Assembly (NCBI GenBank): GCA_958295945.1
Contig: OY282386.1
Span: 1,488,001 to 1,552,000 of the forward strand
DNA length: 64,000 nucleotides
Origin: Candidatus Poribacteria bacterium
GTDB taxonomy: Bacteria; Poribacteria; WGA-4E; WGA-3G
Direction: 5' to 3'
The notes beneath the pieces were generated by a model. That model saw nothing but the letters and a program-made list of their open reading frames with translations, did no database searches and was not told where the DNA came from. Position numbers and translations under genes: made by a program. Below, one piece after another: positions 1-8,826 of this stretch; the first letter of the stretch is position 1, and each line of letters begins with the position of its first letter.

Positions 1-2463
1 TAGAACAAATCCACCATCACGTCGTTGTGGTGCTATCGCCCATCCTTCCAACGCATTGATGAAGTGAAGGTCTGTGATGTTTGCGTTTGTCGTACCTGTC
101 TTCTGGACTTGCCACGTTTTTCCACCGTCTGTTGTATGTAAGACTTGTCCTATTGACGCACCAAGCCAACCAACATCTTTATTGATGAATTTCATCATGC
201 TGATACGAGGCAAGTTCTGTTGTGTTGTCTTAACCATCGGTTTCCATGTTTCTCCACCGTTATCTGTCTGGAGTATCATATTTGATGCAAGAATACGTCC
301 ATTTTGATGGTCAGTAAATTCAACATCTCGTAAATTCACACTTACTCCACTATGTTGTGGTAACCAGGTTTTACCACCATCTATCGTGTGTGCGATAGCA
401 CCTGTAGAACCTACTGCCCATCCAGTATTTGCGTCTACAAAATGAGTATCCGAGAAATCTGTCCGCCAAGTTGCTTGACGAATTATATCCCAATGATAGA
501 CTACTGGAACAATAGGTTTCTCCTCTTCCGCAACGACGACCTCTGGTTCTGTCGCCGTAGGTGGTAGTTTCGCAGGTATTTTCATATTGTCAACGGAGTA
601 ACGCATTGCGATTCCACCTTTACCAACAGCAACCACACCATCAGGAGAAAGAGCCAATCCATAAAGGTCATTTTCTGTACCACTATCTTGAAGTTCCCAT
701 TTTTTCCCACCATTCATAGTGGTGAGCATAATTCCGTTGTCACCGACGATTAATCCGTGTTGTGCATCTGCAAAATAGAGTTTGTTCAAATTCTCTTGTG
801 TGCCGCTATGTTGAATATTCCAATCCTTACCACCATTTTTCGTATGTAAAATCTCACCGAATTGTCCAACAATCCAACCTGTATTTTCATCAATAAAATA
901 GACACCATAGAGTTCATTGAATGTATCAGTAGATTGTTGTTGCCATGACAAACCGCCATCTCTTGTTGCAATGCATACACCCGGCCAACCGATTGCCCAT
1001 CCAGTTTTCTCATCAAGGAAGAAGACTCCCTTTAGCATGACTGAGAGAAAATCACCAACAGGTATTTGCGGTAACCAGATGTTTCCTCCATCAATAGTAT
1101 GAATGATGGTTCCCATATCTCCGACAATCCAACCGACATTCTCGCTGATGAAATGGACTGCGCGTAAAGCAAAAGGTGCCGGTGCGCGTTGTGGTTCCCA
1201 ATTGGCACCACCGTCATTGGTATGAATTATGAGTCCTCTTTCTCCTACTGCCCAACCATGTTTGTCAGTTGCAAAATAGATATTCCAGATTCCATCCCAT
1301 ATTTCGTTGTCCAATTCCTTCCAAGTTTGTCCACCATCGTTTGTGATTGCCATTGTGCCGCGTTCACCGATAGCAATTGCCCGATTTGCATCTGTAAACT
1401 GAACGTTTTGCAGGTCATTTGCTGTGGTTCCACTGATCATTTCCCAAGTCTTACCTGAATCTTCTGAGTGCATGATAGTCCCTGACCAGCCGACAGCCCA
1501 TGCTTCATTTCTTGAAGTGAACTGCACGCCAGTAAGATTATTCTCAATTCCGCTCTCCATTAATTGCCAGTTGTCTCCACCATCCTCTGTGCGTGTGATG
1601 AAACCTATATCAGCAACTGCGATACCGTAGTTTTTGTCTACAAAATGGATACTGTTAATAGTTTCTCTGACGTGCCCATTAATCAGTGGTATACGACTAT
1701 CTTGTTTCTCCCAACTGACCCCACCTGATGTTGTATGGAAAATGGAACCGTCACTCCCAGCAATCCAACCTTCATTATTACTTATGAAGAATACTTTTTT
1801 ATTATCATTTATCAGTCTGTCGCGTTCACCTTCAAAGCGATTGCTCTGTTCATTCCAAGATTTTCCACCAGTTTTTGTATGGAAAATTCTATCATACGTT
1901 CCCACGACCCAACCTCTATCATTGTCCACGAACCAGACACCGTTCAGAGGAAATTCACTGACAGACTCGAGTCTACCCCAAGATTTTCCAGCGTTGTAGG
2001 TGTATAACACATCAGAATCCTCACCAACAATCCAACCTTCCTTACCGTTAGCAAAGAATACATCGCGAAGCATAGCAGAAGATCCACTCTTTTGTAGACT
2101 CCAGAATCTTCCCCCATCATCGGTAGTAGCAATCAATCCATCTGTTCCTACCGCCCACCCATCTTTTTCATTAGCAAAATAGACCGCTTTAAAATCACCA
2201 GTTGTATCTACTTCTTGCTTTTCCCATGTCTTTCCACCATCAGCTGTATGAACTATTGTTCCTCCAAGACCAACGATCCAACCTTTATTAGCGTTCACAA
2301 AGTGAAGATCCGTGAAGTTTGTTTCCCAATCTGCTTTACGCGTCGCTTCCATCTTAACACAACCATTAATAAGAAGCATTACACCGAAAAAAAATACATA
2401 AGGAAATAAAGCAGTTCGTTTCATCCTGTTTCTATATGAGTCTTTGTCATACTTGAATTGCAT
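1..2463 (-). CDS. Ycf48-like repeat lipoprotein (3' end beyond window)
   Basis: The frame is open from an ATG at 2463 to the window edge, so at least 821 residues are present and the C-terminus lies outside. An SD GGAGGAG precedes the start. The N-terminus carries a hydrophobic stretch and a lipobox ending in NGC near residue 34, so export and lipidation are likely. The body is made of repeats of about 42-48 residues, each with a GW-[IA]-VG turn and a DGGKTW-type motif; I count 13 before a proline/glutamate-rich linker (residues about 622-655) and at least three after it. Such repeats form Ycf48/HCF136-type or sialidase-like beta-propellers. The part after the linker starts like the N-terminal repeat block, suggesting module duplication. 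Function unknown; the repeat type alone does not imply photosynthesis. It follows the membrane protein gene by 18 bp and is probably co-transcribed with it. Confidence 0.85.
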   Translation of the reverse strand, partial: MQFKYDKDSYRNRMKRTALFPYVFFFGVMLLINGCVKMEATRKADWETNFTDLHFVNANKGWIVGLGGTIVHTADGGKTWEKQEVDTTGDFKAVYFANEKDGWAVGTDGLIATTDDGGRFWSLQKSGSSAMLRDVFFANGKEGWIVGEDSDVLYTYNAGKSWGRLESVSEFPLNGVWFVDNDRGWVVGTYDRIFHTKTGGKSWNEQSNRFEGERDRLINDNKKVFFISNNEGWIAGSDGSIFHTTSGGVSWEKQDSRIPLINGHVRETINSIHFVDKNYGIAVADIGFITRTEDGGDNWQLMESGIENNLTGVQFTSRNEAWAVGWSGTIMHSEDSGKTWEMISGTTANDLQNVQFTDANRAIAIGERGTMAITNDGGQTWKELDNEIWDGIWNIYFATDKHGWAVGERGLIIHTNDGGANWEPQRAPAPFALRAVHFISENVGWIVGDMGTIIHTIDGGNIWLPQIPVGDFLSVMLKGVFFLDEKTGWAIGWPGVCIATRDGGLSWQQQSTDTFNELYGVYFIDENTGWIVGQFGEILHTKNGGKDWNIQHSGTQENLNKLYFADAQHGLIVGDNGIMLTTMNGGKKWELQDSGTENDLYGLALSPDGVVAVGKGGIAMRYSVDNMKIPAKLPPTATEPEVVVAEEEKPIVPVVYHWDIIRQATWRTDFSDTHFVDANTGWAVGSTGAIAHTIDGGKTWLPQHSGVSVNLRDVEFTDHQNGRILASNMILQTDNGGETWKPMVKTTQQNLPRISMMKFINKDVGWLGASIGQVLHTTDGGKTWQVQKTGTTNANITDLHFINALEGWAIAPQRRDGGFVL

Positions 2464-2481
2464 TCTTTTCTCCTCCAAATA

Positions 2482-3384
2482 TTAATAGTATGTATCTTCA
2501 CCGAATAGTCCAGAACGAACAACTGCTATTGCGACTGCTATACCAATACACAGTACTGCGAGTCCAATTTGTATTAATACCGGTTTTTTACTCATTAATC
2601 CACTAAATATATTTAATTTCCCCATCAGCGTAAAAGATGGTGAAATTGCCAACAGTAGGACACAAATGAATGGCGTTTCACCGTAAAAATAACCGTTCAT
2701 CCAGATTGCAACGAATAAGAAAACAAGCAGCGGAGATAGACTCTGTGGGAATTCCAAGAGATTTATTTCGCTATCTATTTGCATCCTATGTTGTATGGTA
2801 AGAGTAATGATCCATACTGCTGCGAGAATTGCTGCCAAAATTCCTGCATGTTGTGCCAACCTAAGACTTCCTGTTAACGCTAATACCAATGCAGTCCCAC
2901 CAGACAGCACAAAATATATTAACGGAACAGATCTAATTGATGGACTTTCCGAAAAACTCTGTTTCACAATATTCCAAAAAACAAATATCCCCACAGACAA
3001 GCATGTCCACCAGACTATTTCTTGAAAAGTACCCCATGTATGTTTGAAAAGTGCGTCTAATAAAATCCGTGGTATTACAATAGAATAGATAACCTGTGAA
3101 ATTGTTCGTCGTAATCCTTCAGAATCCCAATAAGTACTACTGAAAAGTGCAAATAAAGTGAGATAGAATAACCAATGTATACCTTCTCTTGGAAGAATTG
3201 TAATTGTTCGCTCTATGCTGATGTAACCAATAATGTATCCTATTGCAATTGAAACAGCAGTTAACCATAAAAGGTTATCTTTGTTTTCTATACGCGTTCT
3301 TATGAATACGGCTGCAATGTATATTCCACCACAAGCGATAGCAGGTATTATCAGCCTGAATAACAACTGATTAAAGGTTGGCAC
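2482..3384 (-). CDS. polytopic membrane protein, unknown function
   Basis: A 300-residue protein with a GTG start that is preceded by GAGGAA at 8 bases. About nine or ten hydrophobic segments run through its whole length, with short loops and a tryptophan-rich centre (IVWWT). No catalytic motif is visible and I do not recognise the family. It lies between the YceI gene and the Ycf48-like lipoprotein gene on the same strand with gaps of 46 and 18 bp, so the three probably form one transcript. It could be a permease or a membrane partner of the lipoprotein, but nothing in the sequence decides this. Confidence 0.7.
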   Translation of the reverse strand: MPTFNQLLFRLIIPAIACGGIYIAAVFIRTRIENKDNLLWLTAVSIAIGYIIGYISIERTITILPREGIHWLFYLTLFALFSSTYWDSEGLRRTISQVIYSIVIPRILLDALFKHTWGTFQEIVWWTCLSVGIFVFWNIVKQSFSESPSIRSVPLIYFVLSGGTALVLALTGSLRLAQHAGILAAILAAVWIITLTIQHRMQIDSEINLLEFPQSLSPLLVFLFVAIWMNGYFYGETPFICVLLLAISPSFTLMGKLNIFSGLMSKKPVLIQIGLAVLCIGIAVAIAVVRSGLFGEDTYY

Positions 3385-3430
3385 GCATATTGTTCCTCAA
3401 TAACGAAATCGCAACACAGATTTTGAAAGA

Positions 3431-4048
3431 CTATTCATGTGCTGCTTCAACGCTGATAATTATTTGGATGTCATCATTGACACCTTCCATCCCAAAATTA
3501 AATCCGTATTCGCTCCGTTTTATGTCAAAGATTGTATGAAAACCGATTACTTCACCAGCTTGTGGCACAGTTTTCTTACCAGTAATTTCAACATCAATTG
3601 TTATTGATTTCTTCACACCGTGCAGATTGAGTTCTCCTGTAACTTCAATCATATTTTCTTCTTCAGCCTTTCCCCTGACATTTGTACTTTTGAAAGTAAT
3701 AACCGGGAACTGTTTTACACTAAAGAAATCTGAACTTCTTAGATGTTGGTCGCGTTTTGCGTTAGCAGTATCAACACTTGCACTTTTCACTTCAAATTCA
3801 ACTTTACTCTTGGATACATCAGTATCATCCAATACGATATTACCTGCGAATTCGTTGAATCTGCCGTAATTGTAAGCAACTCCCATGTGTTTCGCGCGGA
3901 ATAGTACGGATGAATGGACAGCATCAATATTATATGTTTTCTCAGTGTTTTGGGATTCAGTCTGTTGATTAAAAGATAGGATGAGTATTCCTAATACCAA
4001 GATTCCAATAAATGAAACATGCCAGTATCGTTTAAACCTGATAATCAT
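3431..4048 (-). CDS. YceI family lipocalin-like periplasmic protein
   Basis: A 205-residue protein with an N-terminal hydrophobic signal segment (residues about 10-27). The mature part begins with the family hallmark YNIDAVHSSVLFRAKHMGV and continues through the typical DVEFEVKSASVDT-like strand and the HGVKKSITIDVEI region. YceI proteins are eight-stranded lipocalin-like barrels that bind polyisoprenoids or amphiphiles in the periplasm. The length matches the family. The ATG is supported by GGAGGAA just upstream. It heads a likely minus-strand operon with the downstream membrane protein and Ycf48-like lipoprotein. YceI genes often sit near respiratory or quinone functions, but no specific role can be read here. 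Confidence 0.9.
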   Translation of the reverse strand: MIIRFKRYWHVSFIGILVLGILILSFNQQTESQNTEKTYNIDAVHSSVLFRAKHMGVAYNYGRFNEFAGNIVLDDTDVSKSKVEFEVKSASVDTANAKRDQHLRSSDFFSVKQFPVITFKSTNVRGKAEEENMIEVTGELNLHGVKKSITIDVEITGKKTVPQAGEVIGFHTIFDIKRSEYGFNFGMEGVNDDIQIIISVEAAHE

Positions 4049-4198
4049 AAGATTTGTTCCTCCAAATTCTCTTATTGATAATAAAGCAATTATGATTCCA
4101 GTATAACTGATATTTCGAAAGAAGTCAACGAAAAAGACATTTCAGGTCTATTCAACAAATGTCAAATGTACATTCTAAATTTGTTTGATTAGGAATCA

Positions 4199-4224
4199 AA
4201 AGACAGGTATAATAACCCGTCTTT
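4199..4224 (-). terminator. hairpin terminator after the TroA-like gene
   Basis: On the minus strand a 10-bp stem (AAAGACGGGT with ACCTGTCTTT, one G-U pair) closes a 6-base loop and is followed by a T-run. It lies 48 bp after the stop of the TroA-like gene, in the right orientation for rho-independent termination. Confidence 0.65.
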
Positions 4225-4271
4225 AAAGCAATATATTATGATACGAATTCCATGAAACTATATCAAACCAA

Positions 4272-5237
4272 TCACTCCCGATAAGCCAACTCTGTTTGAA
4301 GCATATTTACGATTGTCTTCATGTTGTGTCGCATCATCCCGATATAAGTGCCTTCAGGAGTGCCAGGTGTACCCATCGCATCCGAAAACAATCCACCAGC
4401 AATATTAACATTGAAACCTCTTGCCTTCACAGCTGCTTGAACAGAAAAGATACCTCGTGGTGGTGAGGAGGTGTCGAGAAACATAGTTGGAATTCTATTT
4501 TCAATAATGTATTCTGCAAGTTCTCTTACATCAGCAATACCTACTTCATCTTCCGTATTTATACCTAATAAACCGCGAACTTCAAAGCCGTATGCTTTCC
4601 CAAGATAACCGAATGCATCGTGAGTCGTTACAAGGACACGTCGCTTAATTGGTATCTGTGCTGAAAGTCTTTGCATCTCATAGTGCAAAGAAGTTAATTG
4701 CGTCAAGTAATATTTCGCATTGGAACGATAATATTCAGCATTTTGTGGATCTCTCTTTATTAAGGTGTCTCGTATATTTTCCGTTGCCTTCATCCATAAT
4801 GACACGTCATGCCATACATGTGGGTCATATCCACCTATAAACTCAGATGTTTTCCGAAGTTGTGATCGATCTATCCCATCTGTTACAGCGATTGCTTTCG
4901 TTATATCATCCATTTTTTTAAAGACTGATCCGGTTATTCTAACTTCAAGATGCAATCCGTTATAGAAAATAATATCTGCTTCCTTTAGTATTTTTGTATC
5001 TCTGGCAGTTGGTTTATAGAGATGTGGGTCAACACCTTCCCCGATAATACCTGTAATGTCAATCCTATCTCCCCCTACATTTTTCACAATATCAGTTATC
5101 ATACCAATTGTAGCGACGACGTTCAATTTCTTATCGGATTTATGACCAACATCTACTTTATCATGGCATCCAGTTACAATAATTAGTATGAACAACATTA
5201 ACAAACTTAAGTGGTTTCTTATATTACTTGATGACAA
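4272..5237 (-). CDS. TroA/ZnuA-type metal ABC transporter substrate-binding lipoprotein
   Basis: A 321-residue protein starting at TTG with AAGGAG 8 bases upstream. The N-terminus has a hydrophobic segment and lipobox VTGC (Cys24), so it is probably a membrane-anchored lipoprotein. It belongs to the cluster A-I metal-binding proteins: ligand candidates are His72 in DPHLYKP, His140 in DPHVWHD, His206 in TTHDAFGYL and Asp286 in LFSDAMG. The three-His-plus-Asp set is that of TroA/ZnuA (Zn, Mn or Fe) rather than the His2-Glu-Asp set of PsaA. The usual histidine-rich loop of ZnuA is missing. No ATPase or permease gene is next to it, so the partner transporter must be elsewhere. A strong hairpin follows the gene. 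Confidence 0.88.
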   Translation of the reverse strand: MSSSNIRNHLSLLMLFILIIVTGCHDKVDVGHKSDKKLNVVATIGMITDIVKNVGGDRIDITGIIGEGVDPHLYKPTARDTKILKEADIIFYNGLHLEVRITGSVFKKMDDITKAIAVTDGIDRSQLRKTSEFIGGYDPHVWHDVSLWMKATENIRDTLIKRDPQNAEYYRSNAKYYLTQLTSLHYEMQRLSAQIPIKRRVLVTTHDAFGYLGKAYGFEVRGLLGINTEDEVGIADVRELAEYIIENRIPTMFLDTSSPPRGIFSVQAAVKARGFNVNIAGGLFSDAMGTPGTPEGTYIGMMRHNMKTIVNMLQTELAYRE

Positions 5238-5416
5238 TTACTTAACTCCTTCTTAATTTTGGATTTGGACAATAAATTCGTAAATTTTGGAATTTTAATG
5301 ATCTGGAAACAAGTTTTCACATGAGCAATGAATTTGTATATAGTAATTACGTTAGAAATAAAATATAAAGTTACACAAATTATTATCTTTCAGATATTTG
5401 TCATTTGTCATGAATC
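5238..5416. other. AT-rich intergenic region upstream of the TroA-like gene
   Basis: Very AT-rich sequence that must hold the promoter of the minus-strand TroA-like gene. I see no convincing metal-regulator operator and no ORF here. A 153-bp palindromic element and the leader of the next gene follow. Confidence 0.5.
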
Positions 5417-5569
5417 GGGTGTGTAAAGTTTTTGGCAAAATATCGCTGTATCCATTGTAGAGCGGGGTCTCCGTGCCCCGCAATTGTTGGGAGGAAAAAT
5501 GATGGGGAACGGAGACCTCGCACTATAATGGATGGAAAGAAGTTAGTACAAACACTTTACACACCTTCC
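5417..5569. mobile_element. MITE-like element with long terminal inverted repeats
   Basis: About 150 bp with no ORF. The two ends are long imperfect inverted repeats: GGTGTGTAAAG(T/G)TTTTG at the edges, then ATCCATT(G/A)TAG(A/T)GCG(G/A)GGTCTCC in each arm. TGAATC occurs directly at both flanks (5411-5416 and 5570-5575) and may be a target-site duplication. The GGTGTGTAAA-type end resembles ends of some transposase-bearing insertion sequences, so this could be a non-autonomous derivative; no parent copy is in the window. Confidence 0.7.
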
Positions 5570-5679
5570 TGAATCACTTTTTCTTGAATTATAAGTTGGA
5601 ATTGTTGTATAATTATCGCAAAGTTGTGCAAATAATCTCAAATGTAGCAGATTGCGTGAGCTTAGGAGTGATACAAAAA

Positions 5680-7275
5680 ATGAGTATATCAAGTATGAAG
5701 TTTATATCTTATTTCGGACTAATTCTAATCAGTTTTTTACTTTGGAATCCTTCCATTATGGCAGACGGTCACGGTAAAGAAAAACCTGTCAGTTACCATA
5801 CGCAGATTGTACCGATCCTAAAACGTAGTTGCCAAGGTTGTCATCACCCTGGTGATCCAAATGCAGATTTGATAGTAACGACTTATACCGAGCTCAAGCG
5901 GGGTGGAATGGCAGGAGAAGCCATCATTCCGGGTAAACCAGATGAAAGTCTACTCATTGAACTTATATCTGGAGATCCACCCGCTATGCCACAGAATCAA
6001 GACCCACTCACCAAAGAAGAGATAGATTTATTCAAACAATGGATTCTTGAGGGTGCCAAGGATGATACTCCTGTTGATGCAGATGCAACTGAGGCTGACA
6101 ACCCAATATATACAGTACCCCCAGTCGTTTCTGCACTTGCTTTTTCACCGGATGGAACGACACTCGCTGTGTCAGGTGTTAATGAAGTTTTGTTGTATGA
6201 CACCAAAACCTTTGAGATCAAGGCGCGATATGTTGGAAAAGCCCGTCGCATAACATCAATTGTTTATGCAGATGGAGGCAAAATTCTTGGGATTGCTGGA
6301 GGTTCTCCAGCACAATTTGGTGAGATTCAATTATGGGATACTGCTACGAACAAACTTAACAAAGCAATCCGTTCAACTTATGACACAATTTATGGACTCT
6401 CTTTCTCCCCTGATACATCCCGAATTGCAATTGGTTCGTCAGATAAAACGGTACGCGTAATCTCCATAGTGGACGAGAAGGAACTTGTTAAATTTGACAA
6501 TCATGGTGACTGGGTATTCGGGACGGTGTTTTCTACTGATGGATCCCATTTTGTAAGTTGCAGTCGTGATACTGCACTGAAATTGGTTGAAGTTGATACA
6601 GGTTCTTTTGTTGACGATGTAAATTCAAGTAACAAAGGATACGGAGAAATCAATGCTATTGCACGGCATCCTAATGAAGACCAGGTGTTAAGTGTAGGAG
6701 AAGACCGAATTCCAAGACTTTATAGAATGTTCCGTCAAACACGTAGAGATGTTGGTAACACAGACTTCAATCTCATTCGTGCTTACGAAGCACAGTCTGG
6801 AGCAATTAAGTCTGTTGCCTTTTCTGCAGATGGAAGCAAATTTGCAACAGGAAGTTCTTCTGGCGAAGCACGCATATATAATGTAGCAGATGGGAAAAGG
6901 TTAGCATCTATGCAAGGTGATACCGTCTCAGTATTTGCACTTGCATTCCATCCTGATGGCACGCAACTTGCCGCGGGTGGTTTTGATGGCAAAATACGCA
7001 TATTTGATGCTAACTCTGGAAGTCAACTAAAAATCTTTATGTCTGTACCAATAGAAACAACTGCAAGTGAAGAGGTAACTTTGACAGTATCGGGTATGAC
7101 GTGAGGTGTGTGTGTTGCCAAAGTGCAGGATGCACTTACAAAACATCGGAATGTTATCAGTGCACAAGTTTCTCTACCTGATCAAGCAGTTATTAAGGTG
7201 CGTAAGAACACAACAAAGGTTGACGAACTCACAAATGTCGTTAAAACAGCGGGATTTACTGCTACCGCAAAGTAG
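5680..7275 (+). CDS. secreted cytochrome c/WD40 protein fused to an HMA domain through an in-frame UGA (candidate selenoprotein)
   Basis: ATG at 5680 has TAGGAG 11 bases upstream; an earlier ATG at 5584 in the same frame has weaker support. A signal peptide (residues 1-28) is followed by a PSCyt1-like c-haem domain with CQGCH at 51-55, then a WD40 beta-propeller with SPDG-type turns (residues about 140-450). At codon 475 (7102-7104) a TGA occurs; without recoding the protein ends there. The same frame stays open to TAG at 7273-7275 and encodes a heavy-metal-associated domain. The TGA replaces the first cysteine of its metal site, giving GMT-U-GVC instead of GMTCxxC. A hairpin lies just downstream (see 7121-7137). 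The sulfatase ATG is 10 bp after the distal stop but 181 bp after the TGA. A nonsense mutation remains possible; selenocysteine is the better explanation. Confidence 0.72.
7121..7137 (+). promoter_or_regulatory. bacterial SECIS-like hairpin after the in-frame UGA
   Basis: A perfect 6-bp stem AAGTGC/GCACTT closes the 5-base loop AGGAT. The loop begins 22 bases after the TGA at 7102-7104. Known bacterial SECIS rules ask for a small stem, an apical loop of 3-14 bases with a G in its first two positions, and a UGA-to-loop distance of about 16-37 bases; all are met. The hairpin is inside the HMA coding sequence, as expected for bacteria. SelB-dependence is inference. Confidence 0.6.
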
Positions 7276-7285
7276 ACGTACATAG

Positions 7286-8737
7286 ATGCCTATTGAAAAG
7301 CCAAATTTCCTTTGGATTTGCACAGACCAACAAAGGTATGACACCATAGGTGCATTAGGTAATCCGTATGTGTCAACACCCAATATAGATAGTTTAGTTG
7401 CTGATGGTGTGGCATTTACACATGCGTATTGTCAGAGTCCGATTTGCACACCGAGTCGTTCCAGTTTCTTGACAGGTATGTATCCGAGTGCAACGCATGT
7501 TAATGGTAACGGAAACGATTATTATCCTGAAACATATCCGCTTGTTACAAGAACACTTGCAGACATTGGGTATGATTGTGGATTAATTGGAAAACTTCAT
7601 CTTGCGAGTGCTTACCGTAGAATAGAACCGCGGTCAAATGATGGTTACCGTTATTGGCAATACAGTCATGCACCACGAGATGATTGGAAAGAAGGTCACG
7701 ATTACGCCGATTGGGTTCGTTCAAAGGGGTATATTCTTGGTGAGTTAACCAAAAAACCTGAAGGTGTTCCTGCAGAATTACACCAAACAACTTGGTGTGC
7801 GGAAAAAACGATAGATTTTATCCGAGAGGAACGTGATGCTCCTTGGCTTGCGAGTGTTAACATATATGACCCACATCCACCTTTCAATCCACCACAGACA
7901 TACCGTGAACAGTTTAATCCTGATGAGATGCCCGAACCATTATTCAAGGAGAGTGATTTAGTACAACAGCAAAAATTGGAAAAAATAGATTTCCAATCAA
8001 AAGTCAGATCACCAGATGAACTTGACATTCGTAATCCAATAATACCTGGATCACCAGGTACGAAACGTGAAGGCACAGTTGGTAAAAGAGATGCCAAGAC
8101 CCTAATTGCAGCATATTATGCGATGATTAAACTGATAGATGATCAGTTAGGACGAATTTTGGATGTGCTTGATGAAACAGCACAACGGGACAACACAGTT
8201 ATAATTTTCACAAGTGACCATGGTGAGATGTTAGGGGATCACGGACTCATTCAAAAAGGTTGTCGGTTTTATGAAGGTTTGGTCAGAGTGCCACTAATAT
8301 TCTCTTGTCCAAATTATTTTGAGAGTGGTTTAAAAAGCGATGCACTCGTTGAACTTGTTGATAAAGTGCCAACACTGTTGGAATTAGCAGGATTGTCCGT
8401 GCCAGATGAAATGCATGGTCGTTCATTGTTACCTATCCTTAAAGGGGAATCGGATGCTAATCATCACCGGGACTTTGTACGTTGTGAATATTATGATGCA
8501 TTGGATAGCCGTGATCATTCCTACGCAACAATGTACAGAGATAAGCGTTATAAGTTAGTAGTATACCACGGACATGAGGAAGGTGAACTCTACGATTTAG
8601 TTGATGATCCGGATGAGTTTAATAATCTATGGGATTTACAAGAGAAACAAGATAAGAAATATGATTTATTAAAAAGAAGTTTTGATGCCTCTATGTTTGC
8701 TATGGACAAAGGTCCTGAACGTGTTGGTCCTATGTAA
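7286..8737 (+). CDS. sulfatase (formylglycine-dependent, arylsulfatase A family)
   Basis: A 483-residue sulfatase without a signal peptide, so it appears cytoplasmic unless the start is misplaced. It opens with FLWICTDQQRYDTIG (metal-binding Asp), has the maturation motif CTPSRSSFLTG with Cys54 expected to become formylglycine, and the second metal site FTSDHGEMLGDHG. The length matches the family. Substrates of such enzymes are sulfate esters such as sulfated polysaccharides; the exact substrate cannot be told. The ATG lies 10 bp after the stop of the extended upstream gene, which suggests translational coupling. No anaerobic or FGE-type maturase is nearby. Confidence 0.93.
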   Translation: MPIEKPNFLWICTDQQRYDTIGALGNPYVSTPNIDSLVADGVAFTHAYCQSPICTPSRSSFLTGMYPSATHVNGNGNDYYPETYPLVTRTLADIGYDCGLIGKLHLASAYRRIEPRSNDGYRYWQYSHAPRDDWKEGHDYADWVRSKGYILGELTKKPEGVPAELHQTTWCAEKTIDFIREERDAPWLASVNIYDPHPPFNPPQTYREQFNPDEMPEPLFKESDLVQQQKLEKIDFQSKVRSPDELDIRNPIIPGSPGTKREGTVGKRDAKTLIAAYYAMIKLIDDQLGRILDVLDETAQRDNTVIIFTSDHGEMLGDHGLIQKGCRFYEGLVRVPLIFSCPNYFESGLKSDALVELVDKVPTLLELAGLSVPDEMHGRSLLPILKGESDANHHRDFVRCEYYDALDSRDHSYATMYRDKRYKLVVYHGHEEGELYDLVDDPDEFNNLWDLQEKQDKKYDLLKRSFDASMFAMDKGPERVGPM

Positions 8738-8759
8738 TTGTGTTATATTCATAATTTAG

Positions 8760-8787
8760 TTGCACATATTTTGTAAAACGTTATAAT
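8760..8787 (+). promoter_or_regulatory. sigma70-type promoter candidate
   Basis: TTGCAC and TATAAT are separated by 16 bp and lie 39 bp before the ATG of the next gene, in the gap after the sulfatase gene. This is the clearest -35/-10 pair in this part of the window. Confidence 0.45.
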
Positions 8788-8826
8788 GTTGAAAAAAATG
8801 CTTTAACCTCAAATTTGGAGGAAAAA

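Noticed and set aside
1634-1999. Plus-strand frames of up to 121 codons in the first 2.4 kb
   Set aside because: They lie opposite the uninterrupted 821-codon Ycf48-like frame with clear protein repeats, so they are shadows.
7102-7104. TGA as the true end of the WD40 protein
   Set aside because: Not excluded, but less likely: the downstream frame is an intact HMA domain, the TGA replaces a metal cysteine exactly and a SECIS-like hairpin follows.
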